Origin: Apostichopus japonicus | Taxonomy: Eukaryota > Echinodermata > Holothuroidea > Aspidochirotida > Stichopodidae | Length of the DNA stretch: 64,000 nucleotides | Assembly (NCBI RefSeq): GCF_037975245.1 | Contig: NC_092582.1 | Span: 7,107,001 to 7,171,000, forward strand | Direction of reading: 5' to 3' | The notes under the pieces: model-generated | Databases searched by the model: none | Seen by the model: the letters and a program-made list of their open reading frames with translations, nothing else | What the model was told of the DNA's origin: nothing | In this document: positions 1 to 13,345 of the stretch, piece by piece | Layout of the letters: each line of letters opens with the position of its first letter | Numbering within the stretch: position 1 is the stretch's first letter | Program-made: the position numbers and the translations under genes

Positions 1-1375
1 CAATTAATGGACGTCAAGAAATAAAGAAAATAAGGTTATGTGGCTTAATGACGGGACTCTTGCTAGCAAAACCAATACAAGAAAACAAGGTGATGAAAGG
101 GTTGGAGAATGTGAAAGAATAACAGTGAAATGAGTAGTAGAAGGGTGTACAAATTTAAACAGGTGGGTTGGTGGTAAAACTCTAGCAAAGAGCCTACCTG
201 ATCATTACGTTAAATTGACGTACGCATTTTTAGGACTATATTTGCAAATAGGTGTTAACGACTCCACTTCTACCCATACACTATGTATGAAATAATATGC
301 ACTTGAATGACTTCCTCATTATAAACTACCTATTTATAAAATTACGGTGAGTCTCTTAGGAAATTTCAACTGCCCTTTTTTATATTTCTTCTACGTCAAA
401 TGTTGGCTTTCTGTTTTGTAAGTATACATCATAGGTACGAATACCATCGCTTTATTTCTTCGGTTTTCTTTTAGGTTGCTTTAGTTATATAGTTTTATCA
501 ATTTTAAAGTTATTTAATTTTAATAAATTCACGTTCACTAATGTTTTATAGTAAAGGATTTACATTACCGGTAAATTACAGAGTTTATAATTAAATTATT
601 TTTCAAGTTGTAATTTAGAGTTCGTTTTCTTTGAATTAAAACCATCTGTTGAGTGTTAGTTCTGGTCTTAAATTTGATAATTAAAATTTGTATTTATTGG
701 AGTCTTTTTGAAACCTAATTAAACTAATTCAAGTTGAATAATAAACTTTGTGTTGTATTTTCTTTTTGAAAACATTTAAAATAAAATATTCATTGTTGTG
801 GAGGCTTTCTAAAAACAATATTTCTAATTTTTGTCTGATAAAGTTTTCGAATAAAATAGTTTCAAGTTATTCAAGAATCTTTGTTGTGTTTTCAACTGTA
901 CAATTCAGCTTATCATTTTGAAAATCTTCATAAAACGCTGACAACTTTCACTAGGACAACTAATATTCAACAAATGTGTACCTTTTCTTATCCAAACTAA
1001 ACATTCGTGTCACTTTAAGACTCACCTCTTCTCTAAAACTTAAGCTAATTCAAGATAAAAAGAACATTTTATAACTTACACCCTACCAACCCCAACCCCC
1101 CCCCCCCCGACACCACACGGTCCTTCATCGAGTTAAATAATCCCCCTTTAATCTCTTAAGTTTATTTCATTCACTGCAACATTCTACAGAATTCCATAAA
1201 CGATGGCCTAATTTATTCAAATAAATCCACTTAAACTAATTGAATCCGATCCTTGACAATAAAATACAACAGTTTACATTCTATATTGTTAGTTTAATAA
1301 TGATAACTTTTATTAATTAATTTAATTCCTGTTTGACTGTTATAATGATTCTAACATCTACACCGGAATACTTAC
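1..1375. other. no gene recognised
   Basis: AT-rich sequence with no convincing coding exon on either strand. A run of 13 C lies at 1096-1108. If the LRR-like exon just to the right belongs to a functional NLR, further LRR exons would lie to the left of the window, because that exon ends with a donor site pointing this way. Confidence 0.5.
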
Positions 1376-1584
1376 ATCAGCTCCTTCAAGCTTGTACACT
1401 GTGAGGAGTAAGACAAGATGCCCGCCAACTCTTCATTAGTTAGACTCCTGTGGTTGTCACAGATCTCCAGCTTCTGGAGAGAACTCAGGATAGAGAGAGA
1501 GAGACCAGACTCAAGGATAAGGTTCAGACCAGACTCATCATCTCTAGGAGAGCAGGCTACTAGAACCACACGGGAGATAGGAAT
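1376..1584 (-). CDS. LRR-like exon of an NLR-type gene (partial)
   Basis: Seen: a minus-strand open exon of 209 bases between a TTCTAG acceptor (entering in phase 0) and a GTAAGT donor (leaving in phase 2). The 69 encoded residues contain SSLQKLEICDN, then NEELAGILSY, then CTSLKEL near the end, a leucine spacing like that of NLR-type leucine-rich repeats. The NACHT exon at 11838-13345 on the same strand ends in phase 0, so the two could be spliced directly across an intron of about 10 kb. Inference: this is the first LRR exon of that gene, with the rest beyond the left edge. It could instead be a stray exon of another NLR copy, since these families often lie in clusters. Confidence 0.6.
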
Positions 1585-3602
1585 CTAGAATGAAAGAATA
1601 GAGTTACTGGTTAATAAAGTAGATAGAAATAAATAGATTGGATAAAGGTTACGATTAGAATAATTAAAAGGATGTTTATAAATGATAACAAAGAAAGAAA
1701 GAACATGGAAGAGAGTATAAGCGATGAATTGTACGGATTTTAAGGTTGTGTTTATGTAATTTTGTGTGTTGGAATGAACTTTAACGAACGTGAACCAGTG
1801 GTTGATTTTGAAGAGGTAATAAAATATAAACAGGAATAAATTAATTATTTAAAGAAAAATGGAAATAGGACTTTATTAAGGGAGGATTATATTTGTGCAG
1901 GTTATGAAAACAAGAGATTTAAAAAATTGGGTTAAATAGGACAATGGTAAAGTTTTAAAGATTTATTTCATGCAACAAATATTAATTAGCTTTATTTTGA
2001 TTTGTTCTGTAGATACAAAAGCAGAAAGATTGAAATTATTACTACTGATTTGTTTAATGTATTTTCGTTTTGGTTCATTTCCTCTCTTTTTTTGGTGGGG
2101 GGGGGTGGGGGCGGGGGTAACTGTTGGAACCACGGTTAATATTAATAAAGGTTGATAAATAGGTCAATATAATTATTGATTGATTCTGATAGCTAAGTAA
2201 ATTACTAATATGGCTTCGGAATAATGTAAACACTAGATTGTCTTCTGGGTTTAAAAGCAAATATTGTCAGAAAATTTGTATCTATTTGTAGAAGGAACTT
2301 ATTTTAAGCATTTATTTAATTTTTAAAATAGGTGTTTATTCAATTCCATATATTTAGTATGTTATTATCCAGTTCTCAATAACACTTAACCTAATCAATG
2401 TCAAAAGTCAGGAGAGGGAGAGAGAGGCTCAGGTTGATGAGGAAATTGGGCACAGAGGATTTTTATTTGGATTCTTTTTCTTCATTTTTCGCAGCAGTAA
2501 ATTTAAATTGATACCGGTAATTTATATGAATCTATAACTTAGAATCTATCAATATTTAGGCCTACTACTTTTCAACAAATACAGAAGTATAAATTGTTGC
2601 ATGAACTTTGAAAGTTAATATCAATTGCATTTTAAACCTTTCTTCATTTTCTGAATACGTTTTATATTTAGTAATCTTAACTCAAGAGTGTTAGTAATGT
2701 ACAGTATTTCAGCTTAGGGGCCTAGGAACAACTTATAACAAATATAATGATTCCTAACAGTTTTTCTTTTCTTTATCCGTTAAAATCGACATTTATTTAA
2801 CTTTTGGAAAGTCAAGTTGAATACCCGAGTACCGATGTTTAGTTTTTGTTATCAGTTTTAAATATTCTCTAGAAATAACTAATAGAAACGCCAGGCGCAA
2901 TGTTGACATTAATTCTTTCTAATATTACTAGGTGAAAATAAGTGATGGCGCATTTTAAAATTAAAGTTTTGGGCAAAACGCGTCACTTCTTTGTGAAATG
3001 AATATTCACTGTAATTGGAAACTACTTCGTTCAAATATTATAGGAATAATGACATTTCCAAAAAGTTGGTTTTCAACTTTCAAGGTCATGAAACTTTGCA
3101 AGGAAAGTGGTGATATTTTATATTTAAATTGATAGCTATAGGCCTAGGCCCTAGGTATTTTTGTTATCACACATTCAAGAAGAATTAAATATCTAACCAG
3201 CAGCATGCGAGAAGACCTGCAGTTAACTGTTCTGTGATACACGATAATTGCTATTTTGTAACTGGTGCGGTGATTATTTTCTTTGACTACTTATTTGATA
3301 TGCAAGTTGTAGCCTCGGTCTGTATGTTTTCGTGTTTCATATAAAAAGTACTTCTTTTAAGTTTTATTTTTAATATCCTTTCAGTAGGTAGTTTGAGTTT
3401 TGACTGTTTATTGACCACACTATTATAGATATACTTCCGAAGTTTAGTTAACTAATTTCTTATGAGAGTCGTCGTTACTATAGGAGTTCAGGTAGAAAAT
3501 TCACTCATTTGGAAAGACGTATTTATATCAGGTAAATCCTACTATAGCTTAGGGCTACATTCTATATTGTATGTTCTTGGCCTAGTGACCCTAACAAGCC
3601 TA
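1585..3602. other. no gene recognised (intron or intergenic)
   Basis: AT-rich, low-complexity sequence with a G-rich run near 2095-2117 and no splice-bounded open frame that I can support. It would be intron if the NACHT and LRR exons belong together. Confidence 0.45.
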
Positions 3603-3605
3603 TTA

Positions 3606-4010
3606 AGGCCCGGTCACACTATACCGATATTTTATCGGAATACTATCCGATTTTCCCGGAGGAATCGAAACAGCCTGTTTTCCGTTCGGGTCTTCTAGCC
3701 ACAGTGATAAAGGACCTGATTTGCTATCTGTTGAGCCATTCCGATGTGGAATAGCCCTCTCCTAACTTTTGATATTGACTCCGTTTCCTTTTATCGGATA
3801 GCTATCCGATTTCTCTTCCGATTTTTATCGTTTTTCGATGTGACGTCACTTCAGAATGTAGTCAGTTCTAGAACCCCTCAGATTTGGAGTAGGTATTCGA
3901 ATATTCCACTGCATTCATTACATTCACTACCACAAACCTCACTCTTCGGCCTAAAATCGGAAAAATCGGACCGTATTCCGATAAAATATCGCTGTAGTGT
4001 GACCGGGCCT
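3606..4010. mobile_element. PIF/Harbinger-like MITE
   Basis: A 405 bp non-coding element with long terminal inverted repeats. The left end begins AGGCCCGGTCACACTA and the right end is its reverse complement; the arms stay similar for about 50 bp and include ATATTTTATCGGAATA. It is flanked by TTA on both sides (3603-3605 and 4011-4013). A 3 bp TTA/TAA target site and GGCC-rich ends fit PIF/Harbinger. It has no transposase frame, so it would be mobilised in trans. The interior repeats TATCCGAT / ATCGGATA motifs. Confidence 0.75.
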
Positions 4011-4493
4011 TTACACCTACCTTCAAACTTACCAAGCAATTAAATTAGGTCATTTGTCTGTATCCGATATTTCAATCCCGAATTTTTACAAAGAAGTGAA
4101 TGAAAGGAAGGCAAAAACTGACCAACATTAGCGTCAACAACAACGATCTAGGCCTTTGTAGAAATGGATCATGATCAACTGCCTGTATATATGTAAATAA
4201 TTTCCGTGTGACACAGGTATGCACGTACGGATACAGGTGTTCCTGTACTCCTTGAGTAGCTTTGGCGCCAAATTATAAGTCGCATGGCATTACAGTTAAG
4301 AACCAAACTGTGCCTACGTTTGATGACATACCACACCTATTTAGCGACCGGCAACGTATTTCATTGGCTGATTTGTGTCGTGCGGTCAATGATTGATCAG
4401 AGGAGCGAAGGAAGAAAGATTCATTTGGCGGTAGTTTTCAAAGACTCTACATGTTCAAGGTGAATTACGTTATGACGCATCTGAAAGGTATAA

Positions 4494-4790
4494 CCAGGTG
4501 AAAGGTGTAGCCAGGAATTTGCGAAGGGAGGGGAGAAACTGTAGATTCGACATTGCAAACTATTAGAGACCCTACACTATCTAAGCGTAGCGCCACCATT
4601 GGTTGGCGCGAAGCGTAGAAGAAAATTTTGGCTGAAAATGCCTCCCAGATCGCTGGAAATGGCACTTCCCAGGCCTTGTAAGTTGCATCTTAGCATTTTC
4701 TCTTTTGAAAATACTAGCGATATCATAAAAACATTTAAAAAGGGGGGCTGCTTCCCCCTTCCCCCCCCCCCCCTTGGCTACGCGCCTGAC
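4494..4790. mobile_element. dispersed repeat, copy 1 (GTAGCCA-ended)
   Basis: It shares a core with 5747-6012 and with 52440-52560: TATCTAAGCGTAGCGCCACC, then TTGGCGCGAAGCGTA, AGAAAATTTTGG, and finally GGCACTTCCCAGGC. The ends look inverted (GGTGTAGCCAGG on the left, CCTTGGCTACGCGCCTG on the right), like the 1.33 kb element at 52260-53592. Boundaries are approximate. It includes a long poly-C run. Confidence 0.5.
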
Positions 4791-5746
4791 TGTGCCAAGT
4801 TGTTCAGTACAATGTAAAGGAAAGATCAAACATACATTAATTTTGCAGAAAATTGCAAGACCAATCTAACCAACACGCTACATAATTCTTTTACCGGTTT
4901 CCAGAAATACCGAGGGCTAACTTGAATCCAGTTTCCGTTTAAAATAGATACAAATGTGTCTTTTGGGGCTCAAAATAGACATCGTTTGAAATGTATCCTG
5001 GAGGGATCTTTACAGGCTACTCACATGTTGGGGGGGGGGGGGGGAACTCTGATATGAGCTCGTTTATTGTGAGGCATATTTACGTACTACAAATTAACCT
5101 CTACAATGATAATAGGATGCACACTGTAAGGCTGCTTCTATTGGGGGGGGGGGTAAAATTCGGGGATTCCCCCACCCTGTTGTATATAATGGAGAAAATC
5201 AAAGGACAGTGTACCTCATCGTTGCATCAGAGAACGTCATGTTATTCAAAATATGTGATTAATTCTTCAGTGAAGTGAAAACAAAGCTATAGTTTTTATT
5301 ATAATTTCACAGGCTTTAAATGGATATCCACATGATAACACCCACAGGGCCTAATTCTTGTTATGAATATAAAGCAAGGGCGTCAATCCCGATTGAAAAG
5401 TGGGGGCATAAACTGAAGGAGTGACCGCGAGCGCCTTGGAAGGCGAAAAACCTTTCTCGGGTGGGGTCACATCTTATTAATGCTTACACTTATCTATTTA
5501 ACATCCGGAGGTAACTTAGGGCCTTTATAATTAAAATTGAAACTTAAACCACAACGGAAACATTCTTAAATTTTGCACTCAAGAATAAATCATCTAGTTA
5601 TACAGATGTCTACAGCATGCTCACATATGGTATCATAAGTACATTTAAACAGCACTGTCGGGTACATTTACTTGGCACATTGGATACAGTACTGGGCACA
5701 TTCTCTTTATCGGAAACATAGAAACCTATCAGAATAAAGATACTTC

Positions 5747-6012
5747 AGGGCTGTAGCCTGGGTGGAATTTCTAGGGGACAGTTGAAGAACATCGAAACAT
5801 TATGTGTCGTCCAACTGCTACATAGTGATGATTTGATGCGTATATACCAGGGCCCTATTGAGGAAATCTTTAGGTGGATGGGCCATCTCCTAAAAGGGAC
5901 CGGCATGGCACTACCTAAGCGTAGTGAATAATTAGTTGTAGCGAAGCGTAGCAAGAAAATTGCCAACCATGCCGCACATATTGCCGAAAATGGCACTTCC
6001 CAGGCCTTGTTA
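5747..6012. mobile_element. dispersed repeat, copy 2
   Basis: A diverged copy of the family at 4494-4790. It begins CAGGGCTGTAGCCTGGG and carries CTACCTAAGCGTAG, GCGAAGCGTAGCAAGAAAAT and GGCACTTCCCAGGCCTTG. The right end is not clear. Non-coding. Confidence 0.45.
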
Positions 6013-6235
6013 GTTGCATCTCAACATTCTTTTATATTTGAGATCTCAAGTTTTAGGAAATTACACGTCCCCAAAGAAGGAAATTAGAAAAAAAATGATT
6101 CGTTAAAATCTCTTTGTACGAAACCAGAATGCAAATATGCATTGTGGTTTCGATGATGTAACATGAGCAGTTTTATTCATGGATCTGACGTAATGTAAAG
6201 TAAGGGTGTACATCTTTACAAAGGTTTAACGATTT

Positions 6236-6900
6236 TACCTCTGATGACCCCAAATGACCTTTGATCTCCACCAAAAACAATCCACTTTTTGTACGTAATG
6301 TGTGGTACTTCTAAACACTAAATATGAAGCTTCCAGTATTGAGATATCGTGATTACAAAATTTTCAAAATTTGACCCCTGGTTACCCCATATGACCTTTC
6401 CCTCCACCAAAAACCATAGGCTTCTTTTACAGAATGTGGTACTTCTACACACAAAATATGAGGTCTGTCAATGATTCCCTTCTTGAGATATCGTGTTTAA
6501 AAGGTTTTCACAGTTTGACCCCTTGCGACCCCAAATGACTTTTGGCTTCGACCAAAAACAATGATATTCTTGTACTTAATGTGGTACTTCTACACATCAA
6601 ATATGAGGTCCTCCCAAGCTTTCCTTCTTGAGATATCGTGGTTAAAAAGTTTTCACAATTTGACCCTGGTGACCCGGGCCAAATGACCTTTGACCTCCAC
6701 CAAAAACAAAAAACTTCTTGTGCTCAATGTGGTACTTCTACACACCAAACTTGAAAATTTGAAATTAAAATGGTCTGACCTTCCCTTCTTGAGATATCGT
6801 GTATACAAGCTGGGCGTCACAAACGCACTCACACACAAACATCTACGCACACACACACATCACGCCATCATGAATGCAAAGGTTACGATTATCATCGAAA
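6236..6900. repeat. ~130 bp tandem repeat, about 4.5 diverged units
   Basis: Each unit runs through TGACCTTTGACCTCCACCAA, a Ttgtac-aatgTGGTACTTCTACACAC stretch, TTCTTGAGATATCGTG and TTTTCACAATTTGACCCC. The array ends at about 6790 in a CA-rich tail (ACGCACACACACACATCACG) followed by GCCATCATGAATGC. Frames crossing it are repeat translations. The same unit and tail recur, diverged, at 30195-30470 inside a CDC73 intron, so this is a dispersed family with an internal tandem array. Confidence 0.7.
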
Positions 6901-6962
6901 CCAAAAATAGGACTTTACGGTACTTTATCGGCTCTGCTTTTACTATTGTTTTACACAGGTAA

Positions 6963-9900
6963 TTGAAGATATGATATCACTCCATGGCATTCTCATGGAG
7001 CCGTAGCCTGAGGGGAATTCACATGGGGAATGAATGTGTTAATTAATTGTTAGGTTTGTGTTATCATTATTTGTTTCACATGCCAAAAGGGACATCCTGG
7101 GGGGGGGGGGGCGGTGTAGGGAACTGTGCCCCAATAATCGTAGTTAAAACATCAGTGCACTGACATTGGGGCGAATAATGCAACTGATAGGCCTGCATAA
7201 AACATGTAGACGTAATACATTTATTTATAAACCCTAGTTTCACATTAGACGTTAAATCTTAGAAGCTCTCTACGATTTTTGTTATTCTAACAAAACTCGT
7301 GAAAGCCAAGACAAGCGCACGGCCATCGCGTCCACGATCGTGCATATACGTGATAAGCTGTGAAACTAAACATGGTTTTGTGTTTGAACTTCAATCCTAC
7401 AATACGTGACTAGAATCTTGAGTGTGTACACTACTGGCTAATGAAATCGTAAGAAATGATACGAACATTTCTCTTAAACTAACTGAGATAGCACATATTG
7501 TCCAAACGTTCACATTATCGTAGACCTACTTTAATTTAAGGAAGTGAAAATATCAGGGGCAACTTCCCCGTGCCCCCCCCCCCTCCCCTTTTGAATGATA
7601 CGGTCCTGTGCCTACATGGCATCAGTTAACTTAATCACAAATAAAACATTTTGTGAACATATGTACATAACAACTAAGCTAGAACTTGAGGTATAATGAG
7701 TAAAACCGTTATAACAACAACAATATTAGCAGGTTAGTATAACCAGGCTTAAGCACCATGTATTTGTTTCTCTCTCAAAACTCCTGTGAAATTTATGATT
7801 ATCTCAAAAACATTTAAAACTTTCATGAATGGCTCTGCTAACCAGACTGAATGAACAATATAATTTACAAATATTATTATATTGCTCGTACGTGAAATAC
7901 AACATGCTATAATATATATAAATAATATACTAGAAAGGCGATTAGTGAATGCTGCGGGTTTTTCATTGACTGCTGGCTTGCATATAGCCTCAGCGGTGTA
8001 TGGGCGCAGTTCCTCGTTTAAATCCTCGTTTAATATTCTTATTTCAAACCAGTTGAAATATCTACTTTCCATCGTTTGGGGGGGGGGGGGGTGAGCAGAT
8101 GGGAATAAACATTTATAACTATCTCATAGTGAGTCATTATGAGCCTGATAGGCGTAGCGCCCCTTATAAAGTAAAGTAAGTTTGAGCTGGTTTGACATCT
8201 ACGTGTAATAAAAGACTTGAAAGAGGTGACCACCCGTGATCAGCTAATGAGTGGCACACCCCTGTATCTTCATGGTTGTTTACTCGTTAACTATATCAAT
8301 ACATTTGGAAAACAAATCTTGCCAAATGAAACTATATATGTCGTACCCTTTGGCTGGTATCGTATTCCACTTATTAATTTATTTTTTCAAGGAAAACCAT
8401 GCCTCGTTGTAGGATCAACGCTTTACCTACCCATCGAGTGACGTCTCACTTCCCCATGGACCAAAATCACGTGATGTTTGACTAGTTGCTGTACAAAAAA
8501 AGTGTGTGGCCAATCTTCCATTCTTTCAAATCTTTGGTTTTATGAAAATGTCTGCTTCTGGTTACCACTGATTCATTCTTAGAAAACCTTTGAATTCACA
8601 CATAGGAAATATACATACTTATCCTATGATTTAAAAAGGTATAACATCTGTATGTTGGGATATCAATAATATAATTTACCATACCAATGTTATGAAAGTA
8701 ATACTTGCAAGTTCTTTCTGACACAATGATTAAAGACATGAATGTGATTTCCGGACGGTGATAAGTTACGTTTGACAAATGTGATAGCCGAAATGCCTAG
8801 CGTGTATGCCGACATGCTGGCTTTCTCGGAATTTGGAGGTGATGATTGAATTTCCAAAAGAAGGAGAAATTTCGATGGATTGTAAAACTTAAGTTAAGTA
8901 GATGTGTTGCATGGTACATCAAAGACACTTTGCATTACTTTCTTGTGGCATAAATATTTATCAATTATTTGGCATTCGAATGTCCCTTTGTGATACGTTT
9001 ACATTTGGTTCAAGCCCATTAAACACCTCGTAAGTTATTATGTATATTGGAAATGTTTGAAAATTAGGGGTGGGGTGATTATGATACAATATTTGCGATG
9101 GGGGCTCGCCATCGACCGTCATGCTGACAGATATATCCTGACAGATACGAAGACGTTAATTATAGCTTTTGAAGTATGGTTTGGGTTTCGATGTTAATCA
9201 ATATACTAAAATCCCATGAATAAATAGGTCATTAAGTAAACAACTTTCACTTCAAAAATTAACATAATATATGCAATTTGAAAGTTCACCTGCATGGTTG
9301 CTTTAAATGTGTATTTTTTTTTCATGATTGAAACAAATTCATAACCTAGCCTACTTGCAAATTAACCTTTATAATGTTAATGCACCCTATATGTGGGCTG
9401 GGGCTGTCTTAGTTTTAATTTCTGACCGACATTAAAAGCTTAGTTAGTACAATCACAAAGCATTATGCTGTTAACGTATATTCTTCTATATATTCGAGTA
9501 GAGCAAACCTTATCCTTTCAATGCTACTACATGCGTCCAATGTAATCATGGGTTAATAACTTTGATAGTAAAATGACACAATTAATCGTTCCTTGACTGT
9601 AAACGGTTCTATAATCTAAAGTCTTACTTAATCTGATGTACATTGGTTGAATATAACAATCACTATTTACCTACCAAGCAATAGGTATAAACTTTGATAT
9701 TGTTTGTGCAATCTGTTAATCGTATTCTGTAGACTTAATATTCACTTTTAATGAGTTAATACGTTCCTATATCCGTATCCAATCTTGATAAACGCAAGTG
9801 AAAAGTATAATCTCACTATACAGAATATGACGTCACTTGTTAAACGAACGAGAGTTAGGATACAATGCATGTCTCATTATTACGTTGATAGAACAGTAAT

Positions 9901-11837
9901 TGAATCTCATGCTGAAGCCAATTCACTGATTCAAATATTCACTAATTCAACTGTAGTACGTAAGGTACCGTGTAGGAACAGTATATATGTATTTCTCACT
10001 GTTTACTTACTAACAGAATATTAAACTTTAATCTTATTTGTTAAATCGGTTTATCATATTCTGTAGACTTTATATACACACTCTTAATGAGCTTATTACG
10101 TTCCTGTTTAATCTTGATAGACACTAGTGTAACCTACAGTTTTATTTTAGAAATACATGACTTACAATAATACGTACGGAAGGTGAGTGATGGAGTAGGC
10201 TGAGCTCAGTATCGTGCACAGAATTTCAATGGTGGGAGGGAAGGGGGGGGGGCGAGAAGTGGGTGACCTAGGTAGGGCTGGATCTTAATGGAAGGGCAAG
10301 AGGCCATTTTAAAAAAGAAGGAGGTGTAGGCCTAGGGTGATTGAAGCCGTCTTCCATGTCATAAGAGTCAAATACACATTTTAATAGTTGCAAAGTGCAT
10401 TTTAATGTCATATTAAGATTATGATTCATAGGTCTGCAATTATAGGAGTAAACGCAAGACTGTAATAATCCTAAACTTTCCCAACTGAATTTAAGGAATG
10501 CCGAACGATGACTGAGGTGGGAAGGAGGGCGTGGTGGCGCACATCACTGGTTGAGCTGTGATACTTAAAAAAAAAGTCAATATTGCCTTTCATCCTCTGA
10601 TCGTTTTTGATCGTTAAGAACGGATAACTGAGGCTCTTAAACCCAGTTCTCTAAATGAATAAAAAGGAAATCTTACGTAAATTAATACAGTGAAGATAAT
10701 AGATAACCTGCGCTTCTGAGTACATACCGTGATCTCGTCTTTTCCTATATAGTAACACAGATCTACTATGTACTCTTTAACCAAGTTGTAACACTACTTC
10801 ACCACCTACCCTATGTTTACTCAATCAACATAAGGAATGGCTAATTTAACTGTAAAACTAAAACTTCGCTTATATCAAAATATTAATGACATACAGGCCA
10901 ACAAATACATTAGATCGTGGTAGCAATGCGTGTGTTTGTATTATGGTATTATGTTTTCTCTATGTGGGTGAGAGCGTGTTCTAACTTTGTCGATTATCTC
11001 AGCATATTGATTCCCATCGGGCCGAAGAATTTGCCTTCATAGGTTAAGATGAACAGTTTAAGAATACATGCTGAAACACATAGCTAGAGAAACAAGGAAG
11101 ATCGATCCAGCTTCCATCTAGATATGGCTAGTACGGTTGTTTAGATATATACAACACTAAATATTATTCACTTTGTGGATGAGTACGTGACGTCATACAT
11201 GGACTACACATACAACTGGATTTATGATTCTTTCAAGCTGATTGGCTTATTTAAACTTGGAAAATAAATCAAGTTTGTGACAGGAAGTAATTTTAATTGG
11301 TGCACTGTAATCGAGTTATTTTCAGCAAACCTACAACAATGTTTTCAATGTTGGAAGTGTCATACTTGCAGCAACTCAACACATAGAGAGTTTTATGCAT
11401 CCCCTCCTGGTAATATAATTGTTGTGAACCATCCTCTACAGTAACTGTGTCTAAAGAAATATATGACAATTTAAATATCGTGTCAAACTTTAAAAACAAG
11501 AAGCTGTCATTTTCAATTTACTGCAATATCACTAAAACGGATGGAGTCAGATTATTTTCTTAAATGTTCCTATATCTGAAGAAGGTATCTTTTGATGATC
11601 AATAACAATTAAGTTTAACGAAGAAAAAAACCTAGACCAGTGGCGATATCCAAAATCGAAAACAACCTCTGACAGTGAGTTCTGAGTTGGCTCATACTAT
11701 TTAATAAGTAGTAATATATTTTTAGTTATTTGTGCGAACATGTTCTTCTTAACTTTAGTGCATATTTAAAAGAATGATTGTTGTAATGCAGCTAACCTTC
11801 GTAGAATTATTCCTAGTACTAGAATCTGAATACTTAC
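6963..11837. other. no gene recognised
   Basis: AT-rich sequence without a supportable exon. Homopolymer G or C runs occur near 7098-7112, 7574-7583, 8079-8091 and 10243-10252. A ~90 bp stretch starting TATTCTGTAGACTT at about 9723 recurs, diverged, at about 10057, with TTAATGAG and TACGTTCCT in both. A short minus-strand open frame around 11300-11460 has a possible TTTAG acceptor, but its phase does not fit the NACHT exon and I do not call it. Confidence 0.5.
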
Positions 11838-13345
11838 GTCATATATGGCTGCTATCTCAAGTAGCTGGATGGTAGATCTCTGAAGTAATCTACTGTCACT
11901 GCTACTGATACCCATATCCTTTGAACACAGATCCCTGGCGGTGACCTTGATGTCATCAACTTTACCAGTTTGTTCCAGGATACAGAGGATTGCAAACTTG
12001 TCTCCGTCCTCAGTGCTCTTCAAGTACTGGATTATACTTGCTCCTGCGGTAGGATCCAGTCCACAAGCAAAGCGATAGAGATACTGAAGGTCAAATGGAT
12101 CCATCCTCCTCAAGAATCGTTCTAATTCAGAGGCTCCGCGTGTTAAAGCGACTAACATTAATCTGTAAGAGGCGTAAAATTCACAAAATATTTTGTGATA
12201 GAACCTTACGTGAACGATAAAGCTCTCAGAATACGCCGAGTCATTGTCACTAAGAACTTGTTCCTCGACCAGGATACCAACGCCAACATACTGATCGTAA
12301 AATTCTTGCCCAAGTCGTTTTACCATTTCATCTTTTCTCCAGACAATCTGCTGGTCTTCCTTACTAAGACCCTCGTAAGCTAGTTTGTCCAGTTCATCGT
12401 GTTCACTTTCATAATTTAGGATCAATTTCCTAACACTGTCGTCGCTGGTCTTATTGCGCATGTGCTCATGAAAGCACGTGATCATATACTTAAAGAAACT
12501 CGTGACTGATTTGAATTGATTTGAAAACTCCTTATTTTCATGAGCGATGTGAGCAAACATGACGAAAATGAGCGGAACCTGACAGAGATCAGCTAAGATG
12601 GGGTTTTCCCGGAGTAGTTGTTTGATCTGTTTCATGGCTTCCTGATCGTTACCTACGACAGCCTTACGGAGATACTCATCTCGCGCGTCGTCATCGAATC
12701 CAGTCAGTTTTACTCGTTTTGTCAGTTTTGGAAACTTCTTTGGAAGGTATCTTGTCGTCAGAGTTACATCATGATTTGGGAACATCTCTCTCATGATGAT
12801 GCTTCTGACGTCATTTCCTGTGATCTTATCTTGATCAGGATACTCGTCGTAGCCATCAAGAAGTATCTGTACGGAGGAAGTACTCTTTAGAACATCCTCA
12901 ATATCTTTATCAGATAAACGAGAACCAGACGCAAGGAAGCGGTTGATGGCTCTGTAGATCGACTTCACACCACCGAGTTGTCTTAACCTGAGAAGGATGA
13001 GTATCTCTACGTCATCAAACGGGGAATCCTGGACACCATTACACCAATCATAGGCAAGCTGTAGGGTCAAAGTTGATTTACCGTATCCAGGTTCACCCTC
13101 TAATATACGTCTTGTTGATTTGATACGACGATCGCTATATATTCTCTTGTAAGACTCTAACCTTTCCCATGAAGTCTCTTGACCTCGCACACCTGCCTCA
13201 TTAGCAACCAAGAAGTGGACACTGCCCTCAACAAATACCTTATCCACACAGTACAGTCTATCCTTGATGTAAGGTATAGGCTGTACTGCGTTATATTGAC
13301 CTGTGTATGTTGACTTTAGTGAACTTATCAGTCGCTTCTTCTTTC
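11838..13345 (-). CDS. NACHT-domain exon of an NLR-like immune receptor
   Basis: One large exon (1508 bases, 502 full codons) between a TACACAG acceptor (two bases of a split codon first) and a GTAAGT donor leaving in phase 0. It opens with a pre-NACHT segment (QYNAVQPIPYIKDRLYC, residues 16-32). The P-loop GEPGYGKST is at 83-91 and the Walker B region ILLDGYDE at 160-167. A long helical region follows, consistent with the winged-helix part of NACHT proteins. Family knowledge: NACHT ATPases oligomerise as cytosolic sensors, and echinoderms carry large NLR families. No start codon lies in this exon, so at least one 5' exon (often a Death or similar domain) must lie above 13345; I could not find it. 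LRRs are expected downstream (lower coordinates), and 1376-1584 is a phase-compatible candidate. Both catalytic motifs are intact and the exon has no stop or frameshift. Confidence 0.92.

Noticed and set aside
11293-11499. Extra NLR exon downstream of the NACHT exon
   Set aside because: The likely acceptor puts the open frame out of phase with the NACHT exon donor, and no LRR pattern is convincing.
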